This document shows positions 55,869 to 64,000 of a DNA stretch of 64,000 nucleotides, one piece after another. Numbering within the stretch: position 1 is the stretch's first letter; each line of letters starts with the position of its first letter. The stretch comes from Microbacterium sp. Marseille-Q6965 (GTDB taxonomy: Bacteria; Actinomycetota; Actinomycetes; Actinomycetales; Microbacteriaceae): assembly GCF_946151065.1 (NCBI RefSeq), contig NZ_CAMGZA010000005.1, forward strand, positions 1 to 64,000. The letters run 5' to 3'. The translations under genes and the position numbers were made by a program. Below the pieces are notes generated by a model. The model was not told the origin of the DNA, searched no databases, and saw nothing but the letters and a program-made list of their open reading frames with translations.

Positions 55869-58778
55869 GTGAGCGACGCCACGGCGAAGAAGCCGAAAAA
55901 GCCGATGAGCAACAGGAAGTTCCTCTGGATCTGGGTCCCGATCCTCGCGTTCGTGACGGTGATCGCCGTCGGCGCGAACGTCGCGATCGGGATGTTCCGC
56001 GGGGCGATCGAGTCCTACATGGGCGCCGGCACCTGGGAGATCAAGAACACCGCCGAGACCGAGGACTGGGACACCCGGTACTACGAGAGCGACCACGCCA
56101 CGGTCGACGAGGCGAAGGCCGCCTCGACCGAGACGGTCGTGAAGATCGCCGAGGAGGGCATGACCCTCGTCAAGAACAACGGCACCCTCCCCCTCGAGCC
56201 GGGTGCCGTGACGCTGCTCGGCCGCGGCGCCGCCGACCCCGTCTACGGCGGGTCGGGCTCGGGCACCGCCGACACGACGAGCGCCACGAACATCCGCGCC
56301 GGCGTCGAGGCGGGCGGCTTCCGCGTGAACGAGACGGTCTACGACCTGCTCGCGGAGTTCGCGGCCGACAACGCGCCCGCCGACGGCGGCCGCACCAACA
56401 TCGTCATGGACGACCCCGAGGCATCCAACTACAACATCGGCGAGATGCCGGTGGGCGACTACACCGACGCGGCCATCGACTCGTTCGCCGAGTACGGTGA
56501 CGCGGCCATCGTCGTGATCGGCCGCGGCGGCGGCGAGGGCGGCGACCTGGCCACCGACATGACCGCGTGGGACGACCGCGCGGAGCCGGGCACCCACCAG
56601 CTGGAGCTGAACACCGACGAGATCGACACGCTGAACCTCGCGAAGGAGCACTTCGACGACGTCATCGTCCTCGTCAACGCCTCGACGTCGTTCGAGCTCG
56701 GCACGCTGCAGGACGACCCGGAGATCGACGGCATCCTCCTCGTCGGCTCCCCCGGCGCCAACGGCTTCCAGGCGCTCGGCTCGGTCCTCAACGGCGACGT
56801 GAACCCCTCAGGCCACACGGTCGACATCTTCTCGCGCGACTTCACGGCCGACCCCACGTTCGTGAACTTCGGCGACTACGCGTACGAGAACATCGACGAC
56901 GCCTACTTCGTGGACTACGAGGAGGGCATCTACGTCGGGTACCGCTACTACGAGACGGCGGCCGCCGAGGGCTTCATCGACTACGACCAGGCCGTCGTGT
57001 ACCCCTTCGGCTACGGGCTCAGCTACACGGAGTTCCAGTGGACGGTGGCCGGGCAGGAGCTCGGTGACGTCGACGGGGAGATCTCGATCGACGTGGCGGT
57101 CACGAACACCGGTGACGTCGCGGGCAAGGACGTCGTGCAGCTGTACTACACCGCCCCCTACACGCCGGGCGGCATCGAGAAGGCGCACGTCGTGCTCGGC
57201 GACTTCGTGAAGACCCCGCTCATCGAGCCGGGCGCGACCGAGACCGTCACCGTCACGATGCCCGTCGAGGACATGGCGTCGTACGACTGGCGCGGCGCGG
57301 GCGCATACGTGCTCGAGCAGGGCGAGTACGAGCTGAAGCTGCAGACCGACTCGCACAACCTCGCAGCGGGCATCGAGCCGATCACCTACACGGTGGACGA
57401 GACCGTCACCTACGCGGACGGCCGCGCGAGCGACGAGGCGCCGGCCGTGAACCGCTTCGACGACGTCTCCGCCGCGTACGACGAGAACCGCACGGAGTTC
57501 TCGCGGGCCGACTTCGCCGGCACCTTCCCGACCGCGCCCGAGGGCGACGACTTCGTCGCGAGCGACGCCGTCGTCGAGGGCTTCGAGCCGTACGACGCCG
57601 AAGCGGTCAACGCCGCCGCCGAGGTCGAGATGCCCACGACGGGCGCCGACAACGACCTCTCGCTCATCGACCTGCGCGGGCTCGACGCCGACGACCCGAA
57701 GTGGGACGAGCTGCTCGACCAGCTCACGGTCGACGACATGACGGAGGTCCTGCTCTCGGGCGCCTACAACACGGCGGCCATTCCCGAGATCGGCAAGATC
57801 CGCACAAACGATCTCGACGGTCCCGCCGGCTTCAGCTCGTTCATCAACCCGGCGCTGTGGACGGGCACGGCGTTCCCCTCTGAGTACCTCATCGGTCAGA
57901 CGTGGAACATCGAGCTCGCGCACGAGATGGGTGTGTCGGTGGGCAACGAGGCGCTCACGATGGGCGCCAACGGCTGGTACGCCCCGGCCGTCAACCTGCA
58001 CCGCTCCCCCTTCGCGGGCCGCAACTTCGAGTACTACTCGGAGGACCCGGTCATCTCGGGCAAGCTGGCCACGGCGGTCTCGAACGGCGCGCTCGAGCGC
58101 GGCGTCTACACCCTGACGAAGCACTTCGCGCTGAACGACCAGGAGACCAACCGCGTCAACGGCAAGGGCCTGGCGACCTGGGCCACCGAGCAGGCGATGC
58201 GCGAGATCTACTTCAAGGCGTTCGAGATCCCCCTCAAGGAGACCTCGGGCGAGGTGCCCTACCTCGACGCCGACGGCCAGCGGCGGACCGCCGAGGTCGG
58301 AGCGCTCGGCCTGATGAGCTCGTTCAACCTGCTCGGCACGACGTGGGCCGGCGGTTCGACGGCGCTGATGACCGACGTGCTGCGCGGTGAGTGGGGCTTC
58401 GACGGCTTCGTGATCACCGACTTCAACCTGTACGACTACATGTACGCCGACCAGGGCATCGCGGCGGGCTCCGACCTGCAGCTCACCTTCGCCGGCTCGA
58501 AGGTCATGCAGGACACCGAGAGCGCTGCGGCCGTGCACAACATGCGCACCGCCATGCATCACATCCTCTACACGGTCGCCAACTCGAACGCGATGAACGG
58601 CATGGCGCCGGGCGCGACGCTCGAGTACCACATGGCCGGCTGGGAGCTCGGGGTGCTGTGGGCGACCATCGCCCTGGGCGTGCTCATCGCGGCCGGCATC
58701 GTGTGGGTCGTCATCCGCGTGCGCCGCCACCGCCCGTCCGGCGCGCCGGCCGAGACGGAAGGCGCCGCCACGGCCTGA
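55869..58778 (+). CDS. Membrane-anchored, circularly permuted glycoside hydrolase family 3 enzyme
   Basis: This 969-residue protein reads in an unusual order. A membrane helix (FLWIWVPILAFVTVIAVGANV, about residues 18-43) is followed by a GH3 C-terminal domain (EGMTLVKNNGTLPL; VTLLGRGAADPVYGGSGSG), an FnIII-like domain (VVQLYYTAPYTPGGIEKAHVV) up to about residue 495, and only then the GH3 TIM barrel (about 600-900) with LTKHFALNDQE and GFVITDFN. The latter carries the nucleophile (Asp851; usual SDW is TDF). A final membrane helix (LWATIALGVLIAAGIVWVV) and basic tail follow. AAGGAG precedes the GTG. It likely cleaves beta-glucosides or cell-surface glycan outside the cell. Confidence 0.9.
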   Translation: MSDATAKKPKKPMSNRKFLWIWVPILAFVTVIAVGANVAIGMFRGAIESYMGAGTWEIKNTAETEDWDTRYYESDHATVDEAKAASTETVVKIAEEGMTLVKNNGTLPLEPGAVTLLGRGAADPVYGGSGSGTADTTSATNIRAGVEAGGFRVNETVYDLLAEFAADNAPADGGRTNIVMDDPEASNYNIGEMPVGDYTDAAIDSFAEYGDAAIVVIGRGGGEGGDLATDMTAWDDRAEPGTHQLELNTDEIDTLNLAKEHFDDVIVLVNASTSFELGTLQDDPEIDGILLVGSPGANGFQALGSVLNGDVNPSGHTVDIFSRDFTADPTFVNFGDYAYENIDDAYFVDYEEGIYVGYRYYETAAAEGFIDYDQAVVYPFGYGLSYTEFQWTVAGQELGDVDGEISIDVAVTNTGDVAGKDVVQLYYTAPYTPGGIEKAHVVLGDFVKTPLIEPGATETVTVTMPVEDMASYDWRGAGAYVLEQGEYELKLQTDSHNLAAGIEPITYTVDETVTYADGRASDEAPAVNRFDDVSAAYDENRTEFSRADFAGTFPTAPEGDDFVASDAVVEGFEPYDAEAVNAAAEVEMPTTGADNDLSLIDLRGLDADDPKWDELLDQLTVDDMTEVLLSGAYNTAAIPEIGKIRTNDLDGPAGFSSFINPALWTGTAFPSEYLIGQTWNIELAHEMGVSVGNEALTMGANGWYAPAVNLHRSPFAGRNFEYYSEDPVISGKLATAVSNGALERGVYTLTKHFALNDQETNRVNGKGLATWATEQAMREIYFKAFEIPLKETSGEVPYLDADGQRRTAEVGALGLMSSFNLLGTTWAGGSTALMTDVLRGEWGFDGFVITDFNLYDYMYADQGIAAGSDLQLTFAGSKVMQDTESAAAVHNMRTAMHHILYTVANSNAMNGMAPGATLEYHMAGWELGVLWATIALGVLIAAGIVWVVIRVRRHRPSGAPAETEGAATA

Positions 58779-58867
58779 CGACGCGAACCGGGGCGGGCGC
58801 GCTCACACGAGGCGCCCGCCCCGTCCCGCCGTCCCACGGGCGGGACGTCACCCCACAGGAGCAACGC

Positions 58868-61297
58868 ATGACCCACGACGACACGATCTCCCACCTCTCG
58901 CTGCTCGAGAAGGCGGCGCTGTTGAGCGGCGAGAACACCTGGCAGACCCGAGCGGTGCCGCGCCTCGGCATCGATCGCCTCTGGCTCGCCGACGGACCGC
59001 ACGGCGTGCGCAAGCAGACCGGCGCGGGCGACCACCTCGGCATCGCGGCCTCCGAGCCCGCCACGTGCTTCCCCACGGCGGCGACCGTCGCGAACTCGTG
59101 GGACGAGGAGCTGGCCGAGCGCATCGGCACGGCCCTCGGACAGGAGGCGCGCGCGCAGGGCGTCAACGTGCTGCTCGGGCCGGGCCTGAACATCAAGCGC
59201 AGCCCGCTCGGCGGGCGCAGCTTCGAGTACTTCTCCGAGGATCCCGAGCTGTCGGGCCGCCTCGCCGCCGCGTACGTGCGCGGCATCCAGTCTCAGGGTG
59301 TGGCGGCGACCCCCAAGCACTTCGCGGCCAACAGCCAGGAGCTGCGCCGGATGGCGAGCGACTCGGTGCTCGACGAGCGCACGCTGCGCGAGATCTATCT
59401 CACGGCCTTCGAGATCGTCGTCCGCGAGGCCCGCCCGTGGGCGATCATGTCGTCGTACAACCTCGTGAACGGCACGTACGCCCACGAGAACGCGCATCTG
59501 CTGCAGGACGTGCTGCGCAGTGAGTGGGGCTTCGACGGGGCCGTCATCAGCGACTGGGGCGGCGGCAACGACGCGGTGGCCGCCGTCGCGGCCGGCGGCA
59601 CCCTGGAGATGCCCTCCCCCGGCTTCACGTCGGCGCGCGAGATCGTCGCCGCCGTCGAGTCCGGCGAACTGGCCGAGAGCGACCTCGACGATCGCGTGCG
59701 CGAGCTGCTCGTGCTCATCGAGCGCACCGCGAACACCGCCGCACGCCGCGCGATCGACGTGGCCGGTCACCACGCTCTGGCGCGCCGTGCCGCCGCCGAG
59801 TCCGCCGTTCTGCTGCGCAACGCCGACGCGGTCCTGCCGCTGGCCGCCGGCACGCGGGTGGCGCTCATCGGCGACTTCGCCCAGAACCCGCGCTATCAGG
59901 GCGCCGGATCGTCCCTGGTCAACGCGACGCGCGTGACGAACCTCGTCGACGCCGTCGCGGCCTCTCCGCTCGCCTTGACCGGCCACGCGCAGGGCTTCCG
60001 TCGCGACGGCGCGCCCGAACCGGCCCTCGTGTCCGAGGCGGCGCGCGTCGCCCGCGAAGCCGACATCGCGATCGTCTGCCTGGGCCTGCCCGAGACGGCC
60101 GAATCGGAGGGCATGGATCGATCGACCCTGGAGGTGCCGCGCAACCAGGTCGAGACGCTGCGCGCGGTCGCCGCGACGGGCGTGCCCGTCGTCGTCATCC
60201 TCAGCGCGGGCGGCGCGGTCGAGACGCCATGGGCGCGGGAGGTGGCCGCCCTCATCCACGCCTATCTCGGCGGCCAGGCCGGCGCCGAAGCCCTCGTCGA
60301 CATCCTCACCGGCACCGTCAACCCCTCCGGCCGTCTGGCCGAGACGCTGCCCGTCACGCTCGCCGACACTCCGACCGCCGGGGCGTTCCCCGAGGCCGGT
60401 GCCGCCGCGGAGTACCGGGAGGGGCCGTTCGTCGGTTACCGCTGGTATGAGAGCGTCGGCGCCGACGTCGCCTTCGAGTTCGGCTTCGGCCTGAGCTACA
60501 CGACCTTCGCGTATCGCGACCTGGTCGCCACCGGGGACGAGGTGAGCTTCACGCTCGAGAACACCGGATCCGTGCCCGGCGCGGAGGTGGCCCAGCTCTA
60601 CGTCGCGCGCAGCGATGCCGGCCGCGTGCCCCGGCCCGCCCTCGAGCTGGCCGGCTTCCGCAAGGTGCGGCTCGAGCCCGGCGAGTCGCGCACCGTCACG
60701 ATCCCGCTTCCCGAGCGTGCCCTGCGCTTCTACGACGTCGAGACGGGCTCGTGGCAGGTCGAGGCGGGGCGCTACGAGGTGCGCGTGGGCGCGAGCGCGC
60801 GCGACATCCGCCTGCGGGGCGCCGTCGACGTGGCCGGCACCGTCCCCGCCGGCTCGCCCGACCCGGCCCTGGCGGCGTACCCCTCCCCCGCCGCTCGGGT
60901 GACGGACGAGGCCTTCGCCGCCCTGCTCGGCCGCGGTCTTCCGCGAGCCGCGGACGGCGGCGCGATCCGCGCGAACGATCCCCTGCTGCGCCTGGCCGAC
61001 TCGCCGAGCCCGGTCGGGCGCCTCATCCACCGCGTCCTCGATGGCCGCCGCGCCGCCTCCGAGCGCCGGGGGAAGCCGGACCTGAACATGCTGTTCCTGC
61101 TCAACATGCCGTTCCGGGCGATCGCGAAGATGTCGGGCGGGCTGGCGACGCCGGAGCTCGTCGACGGCGTGCTCACCCTCGCCAACGGCCGCACGCTGCG
61201 CGGCCTCGGGCGCATCGTGCGCGCGTTCGTGCGGGGTCGCAGCGCGGAGCGGCGCACCCGTCGCTCCTTCGAGACTCTGAGTGGAGGTCGCGCATGA
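58868..61297 (+). CDS. Glycoside hydrolase family 3 beta-glucosidase
   Basis: This 809-residue enzyme has the normal GH3 order. The barrel holds WLADGPHGVRKQ, TPKHFAANSQELRR and AVISDWGGGN (nucleophile Asp229). The C-terminal domain follows (ESAVLLRNADAVLPL; GLPETAESEGMDR; PVVVILSAGG), then FnIII-like ELAGFRKVRLEPGESRTV. About 110 extra residues end the protein. There is no signal peptide, so it is cytosolic. AGGAG precedes the ATG; it follows the permuted GH3 by 89 bases and overlaps the GtrA-like gene. Confidence 0.94.
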   Translation: MTHDDTISHLSLLEKAALLSGENTWQTRAVPRLGIDRLWLADGPHGVRKQTGAGDHLGIAASEPATCFPTAATVANSWDEELAERIGTALGQEARAQGVNVLLGPGLNIKRSPLGGRSFEYFSEDPELSGRLAAAYVRGIQSQGVAATPKHFAANSQELRRMASDSVLDERTLREIYLTAFEIVVREARPWAIMSSYNLVNGTYAHENAHLLQDVLRSEWGFDGAVISDWGGGNDAVAAVAAGGTLEMPSPGFTSAREIVAAVESGELAESDLDDRVRELLVLIERTANTAARRAIDVAGHHALARRAAAESAVLLRNADAVLPLAAGTRVALIGDFAQNPRYQGAGSSLVNATRVTNLVDAVAASPLALTGHAQGFRRDGAPEPALVSEAARVAREADIAIVCLGLPETAESEGMDRSTLEVPRNQVETLRAVAATGVPVVVILSAGGAVETPWAREVAALIHAYLGGQAGAEALVDILTGTVNPSGRLAETLPVTLADTPTAGAFPEAGAAAEYREGPFVGYRWYESVGADVAFEFGFGLSYTTFAYRDLVATGDEVSFTLENTGSVPGAEVAQLYVARSDAGRVPRPALELAGFRKVRLEPGESRTVTIPLPERALRFYDVETGSWQVEAGRYEVRVGASARDIRLRGAVDVAGTVPAGSPDPALAAYPSPAARVTDEAFAALLGRGLPRAADGGAIRANDPLLRLADSPSPVGRLIHRVLDGRRAASERRGKPDLNMLFLLNMPFRAIAKMSGGLATPELVDGVLTLANGRTLRGLGRIVRAFVRGRSAERRTRRSFETLSGGRA

Positions 61298-61944
61298 TCG
61301 CCTCGATCCGGCGCTGGTGGTCGTCGTTCCAGGAGAAGCACCCCGAACTGTCCAAGTTCGCGATGTTCCTGATCCTCTCCAACGGCGTGACGGTGCTGCA
61401 GCTGGCGCTCATGCCGCTGTTCCGCTGGGGGTTCGACACCTTCACGGGCCTCGTCGACGTGGATTTCCGGTGGCTGCCCATCGGTTCGAACGTGGACGGC
61501 AGCCCGTACTACATGTTCGACTACGCCGCGGGGCCGCTGCCCGCGGGCGGCGGCGGCCTGGCCTACTTCCTGGCGGTCCAGATCACGCTGCTCATCGCGC
61601 AGGTCATCAACTTCTTCGCGCAGCGCAACATCACGTTCAAGTCGAACACGTCGATCTGGCGCGCGGCGTTCTGGTACGCGCTGGCCTACGTCGTGATCAC
61701 CTTCCTCGCGGCGGCCGCGCAGGGCTTCTACAAGGCGCCCATCTACGACCTGCTCATCACGACGTGGGGCTGGGGATCGACCGGCGAGACCGTCGCCGAC
61801 GTCGTGACGATGATCATCAACGCCGCCATCTCGTTCTGGGTCTTCTACCCGATCTTCAAGGTCATCTTCCGCCAGGTGCCCGCGGAGGGGTCCGACGCCA
61901 GCGACCGCGTGACGGAGCACACGCGGGCGGCGCGGGAATCGTGA
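61294..61944 (+). CDS. GtrA-like membrane protein
   Basis: This 216-residue protein has four helices: KFAMFLILSNGVTVLQLALMP, FLAVQITLLIAQVINFFAQRNITFKSN, FWYALAYVVITFLAAAA and MIINAAISFWVFYPIFKVIF. FFAQRNITFKS is the GtrA family signature. GtrA proteins move or help flip lipid-linked sugars. The ATG overlaps the GH3 stop (ATGA) and GGAGG precedes it, so it is coupled to the GH3 gene. Confidence 0.88.
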   Translation: MIASIRRWWSSFQEKHPELSKFAMFLILSNGVTVLQLALMPLFRWGFDTFTGLVDVDFRWLPIGSNVDGSPYYMFDYAAGPLPAGGGGLAYFLAVQITLLIAQVINFFAQRNITFKSNTSIWRAAFWYALAYVVITFLAAAAQGFYKAPIYDLLITTWGWGSTGETVADVVTMIINAAISFWVFYPIFKVIFRQVPAEGSDASDRVTEHTRAARES

Positions 61945-61978
61945 GCCCGCTCGTGACGCGTCAGTAGGCTGGGACGCC

Positions 61979-62707
61979 GTGGAGGGCATCGTCCGCGTCG
62001 GCGTCGTCGAGGACGACCCGCACAGTCGGGACCAGACCGTCGCCCATCTGAGCCGGTATGAATCGGATCGGGGCGCGCGGTTCGACGTCTCGCTCTTCGA
62101 CGACGGCGCGGGTCTGGTGGCCGCCTACCGCCCCGAATACGACGTGCTGTTGCTCGACATCGAGATGGAGCGTGTCTCGGGCATGGCCGCCGCGCGTCGC
62201 GTGCGCGAGCTGGACGACGATGTCGTGATCGTCTTCATCACGAACTCCCCGCGCTACGCCGTGGGGGGTTACGAGGTGCAGGCGCTCAGCTACCTGCTCA
62301 AGCCGGTGTCGTACGCCGCCTTCGCGCAGGAGATGGACCGGGTGCTCGCGCAGCTGGCGCGGCGCGAGCGGCGCACGCTGCTCTTCCAAGCGGACGGCGC
62401 CCACCATCGGGTGGACCTGGCGGACATCGTGTATCTCGAGAGCGCCGGGCACCGCGTGCTCATCCACACGCACAGCACCACGCATTCGGTCGTCTCATCG
62501 CTCAAGGCGCTCGAGGCGGAGCTCGCCGGCGCCGCTTTCCAGCGCTGCAACAGCGGCTACCTCGTCAACCTCGCGCACGTCACGGGCGTCGAGCAGAGCG
62601 AGTGCCGCCTGCGCGACGGCACGGTCCTGCCGATCAGCCGACCCAAGCGCAAGGCGTTCCTCGCGGCCCTCGCCGCGCACATCGGATCGGTCGGGGCGGC
62701 CTCGTGA
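61979..62707 (+). CDS. LytTR-family response regulator
   Basis: This 242-residue protein has a receiver domain (VGVVEDDPHS; VLLLDIEMERVSG with phospho-acceptor Asp; FITNSPRYAVGGYEVQALSYLLKPV) and a LytTR DNA-binding domain (VDLADIVYLESAGHRVLIHT; FQRCNSGYLVNLAHVTGVE). It pairs with the kinase whose GTG overlaps its stop (GTGA). TAGGCT (61965-61970) ends eight bases before the GTG start. Likely targets are the GH3-GtrA genes beside it, which is inference. Confidence 0.93.
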   Translation: MEGIVRVGVVEDDPHSRDQTVAHLSRYESDRGARFDVSLFDDGAGLVAAYRPEYDVLLLDIEMERVSGMAAARRVRELDDDVVIVFITNSPRYAVGGYEVQALSYLLKPVSYAAFAQEMDRVLAQLARRERRTLLFQADGAHHRVDLADIVYLESAGHRVLIHTHSTTHSVVSSLKALEAELAGAAFQRCNSGYLVNLAHVTGVEQSECRLRDGTVLPISRPKRKAFLAALAAHIGSVGAAS

Positions 62708-64000
62708 TCGGCGAGGCGCTGCCCGACATCCCCCGCCTCTGCACCGGCATCGCCGAGTGGGGTGCGTGCGTGGTGTACCTCGTCATCGTGCGCCGGCGCG
62801 TCGGCCTCCTGCCGCTGCTGGGCATCCTCGTCGTGGGCCTTGGGGCGCTCGTCGCGACCCAGCTGCTCGCCGATGCCCTTCCGCTGCCGCTGTGGACCGT
62901 CGGCATGCTCGCCGCCGTGCTCGTGATGCTCGTCTTTCTGCGGGTGAGCGTGGCGGGTGGCTGGGCCACGACCGCCTATCTGACGGCGCGGGCGTTCGTG
63001 CTGGCAGAGCTCGTCGCGTCGCTGCACTGGCAGCTGCACACGTACTTCTTCGCCACGGCGCAGCTCACCCCTCCGGCGATCGCGCTGCTCGCGGCCACCT
63101 ACGGCGCGTGCTTCGCCGTCGCCGGCGTCGCGGAAGGCCGCCACCTGCCGCGCGAGGAGACGCTGGAGGTCGGCTGGCGCGAGGTGATCTCGGCGGGCGC
63201 GATCGCCGCCGCCACGTTCGCCCTGTCCAACCTCAGCTTCGTCAACGCCAACACCCCGTTCTCGGGGCGGCTCGGCCCGGAGATCTTCTACATCCGGACC
63301 CTCGTCGACCTGTGCGGCTACATCGCCCTGTACGCGCAGCAGGAATGGCGGATGGAGCTGCGCTCGCGCGCGCAGACGCAGGCCATGCAGTCGCTGCTGC
63401 GCAGTCAGCACGAGCAGTACCGCGCCACCAAGCGCGCCATCGAGGACACGGGCCGCAAGCATCACGACATGAAGCACGCCATCGAGGCGATCCGCGCCGA
63501 GTCCGACCCGGGGGCCCGGGCACGCCTCGTGGACGAGCTGGAGCGCTCGTTCGCCGACGACGGCGCCCTCTTCCACACCGGCAGCGCCGTGCTCGATGCC
63601 GTGCTGCACGCCAAGGCCACGGTCGCCCGCGAGGACGGCGTTGAGATCACCTGCGTGGCGGACGGGTCGCTGCTGCACGGCATGAGCGACCTCGACGTCG
63701 TCGCCGTGGTGGGCAACGCGCTCGACAACGCGATCGAGAACACGCGCCGCGTCGATGACCCGGACAGCCGCACCGTGCGGGTGGCGCTGTTCGCGCAGGA
63801 CGACTTCGTCATGCTGCGCCTCGAGAACACCTTCGACGGCGTGCTGCATCGCTCGGACGGCCGCATCGTCTCCCGCAAGGGCCGCCGGGCCGACCACGGC
63901 TACGGCCTGCGCAGCATTCAGCAGACCGTCGAACGCTACGGCGGCACGGTCTCCATCTCCGCGGACGAGCGGTGGTTCTCGCTGCGGATCCTGCTTCCCT
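62704..64000 (+). CDS. Sensor histidine kinase, AgrC-like (partial at window end)
   Basis: The GTG overlaps the response-regulator stop. Roughly the first 215 residues form about six membrane helices (LCTGIAEWGACVVYLVIV onward). A cytoplasmic part follows with RKHHDMKHAIEAIRAE, whose HHD holds the phospho-acceptor His and resembles the AgrC/CitA-type SpoOB-like box, then the ATP-binding domain with VVGNALDNAIENTRR (N box) and YGLRSIQQTVERYGG (G box). The frame is still open at base 64000; the family would end within a few residues. It probably senses an extracellular peptide or envelope signal. Confidence 0.9.
   Translation, partial: MIGEALPDIPRLCTGIAEWGACVVYLVIVRRRVGLLPLLGILVVGLGALVATQLLADALPLPLWTVGMLAAVLVMLVFLRVSVAGGWATTAYLTARAFVLAELVASLHWQLHTYFFATAQLTPPAIALLAATYGACFAVAGVAEGRHLPREETLEVGWREVISAGAIAAATFALSNLSFVNANTPFSGRLGPEIFYIRTLVDLCGYIALYAQQEWRMELRSRAQTQAMQSLLRSQHEQYRATKRAIEDTGRKHHDMKHAIEAIRAESDPGARARLVDELERSFADDGALFHTGSAVLDAVLHAKATVAREDGVEITCVADGSLLHGMSDLDVVAVVGNALDNAIENTRRVDDPDSRTVRVALFAQDDFVMLRLENTFDGVLHRSDGRIVSRKGRRADHGYGLRSIQQTVERYGGTVSISADERWFSLRILLP

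Overview
This window is ordinary chromosomal backbone of a high-G+C Gram-positive bacterium, almost certainly Microbacteriaceae and most likely Microbacterium or a close relative. The evidence is the strongly G/C-ending codon use, frequent GTG starts, and a set of actinobacterial marker genes: sigA with a long Lys/Ala-rich tail, pafBC beside tatAC and helY, glnA1/glnE/glnA2, DUF4191, DUF3099, DUF7455, and a type-B L31. I see no insertion sequence, prophage, CRISPR array or rRNA, and one tRNA. No gap between genes exceeds 300 bases.

Layout. 1-365 holds two out-of-frame gene remnants joined head to tail (alkaline-phosphatase-family N-terminus, then topoisomerase IV subunit A C-terminus). 402-3223 holds a small conserved protein, parE and a DUF7455 protein. 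3290-8451 (minus) is one tightly overlapping operon: sigA, a CofE-like ligase, an ATP-grasp ligase and two alanine-racemase-like genes. 8603-14800 holds a PAC2 protein, pepA, lpdA and the 2-oxo-acid dehydrogenase E2, whose third lipoyl domain is scrambled by three single-base losses. 14837-17741 holds three membrane proteins. 17931-25282 is a nitrogen block (glnA1 behind a GlnR-type box, glnE, glnA2), interrupted by CtaG and DUF2243 genes. 25341-38974 (mostly minus) is a housekeeping run: SPOR, PspC, lnt, helY, tatC, tatA, pafC, pafB, an FKBP lipoprotein, trmI, HAD, a second PAC2, uppP and an M20 peptidase. 39141-39226 is tRNA-Leu(GAG). 39313-55639 mixes enzymes, regulators and RNA-modifying genes, ending with SURF1 and an ABC-F protein. 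55869-64000 is a carbohydrate module: a circularly permuted membrane-anchored GH3, a normal GH3, a GtrA-like protein and a LytTR two-component system cut by the window end.

Most interesting points. (1) The two adjacent alanine-racemase-like proteins carry complementary halves of the composite active site. One keeps the PLP lysine but lacks the catalytic-Tyr (VSYG) and GRxxM motifs. The other has both of those but has Gly where the lysine should be, plus a shortened barrel. An obligate heterodimer with a single working site is the simplest reading. They are translationally coupled to two amide-ligase-like genes and to sigA, which suggests a dedicated D-amino-acid-containing peptide or cell-wall modification. 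(2) About 25 genes have a TAnnnT hexamer ending 6-8 bases before the start codon, so leaderless transcription looks dominant here. (3) Two sequence-integrity problems, the parC fusion and the E2 frameshifts, need read-level checking.
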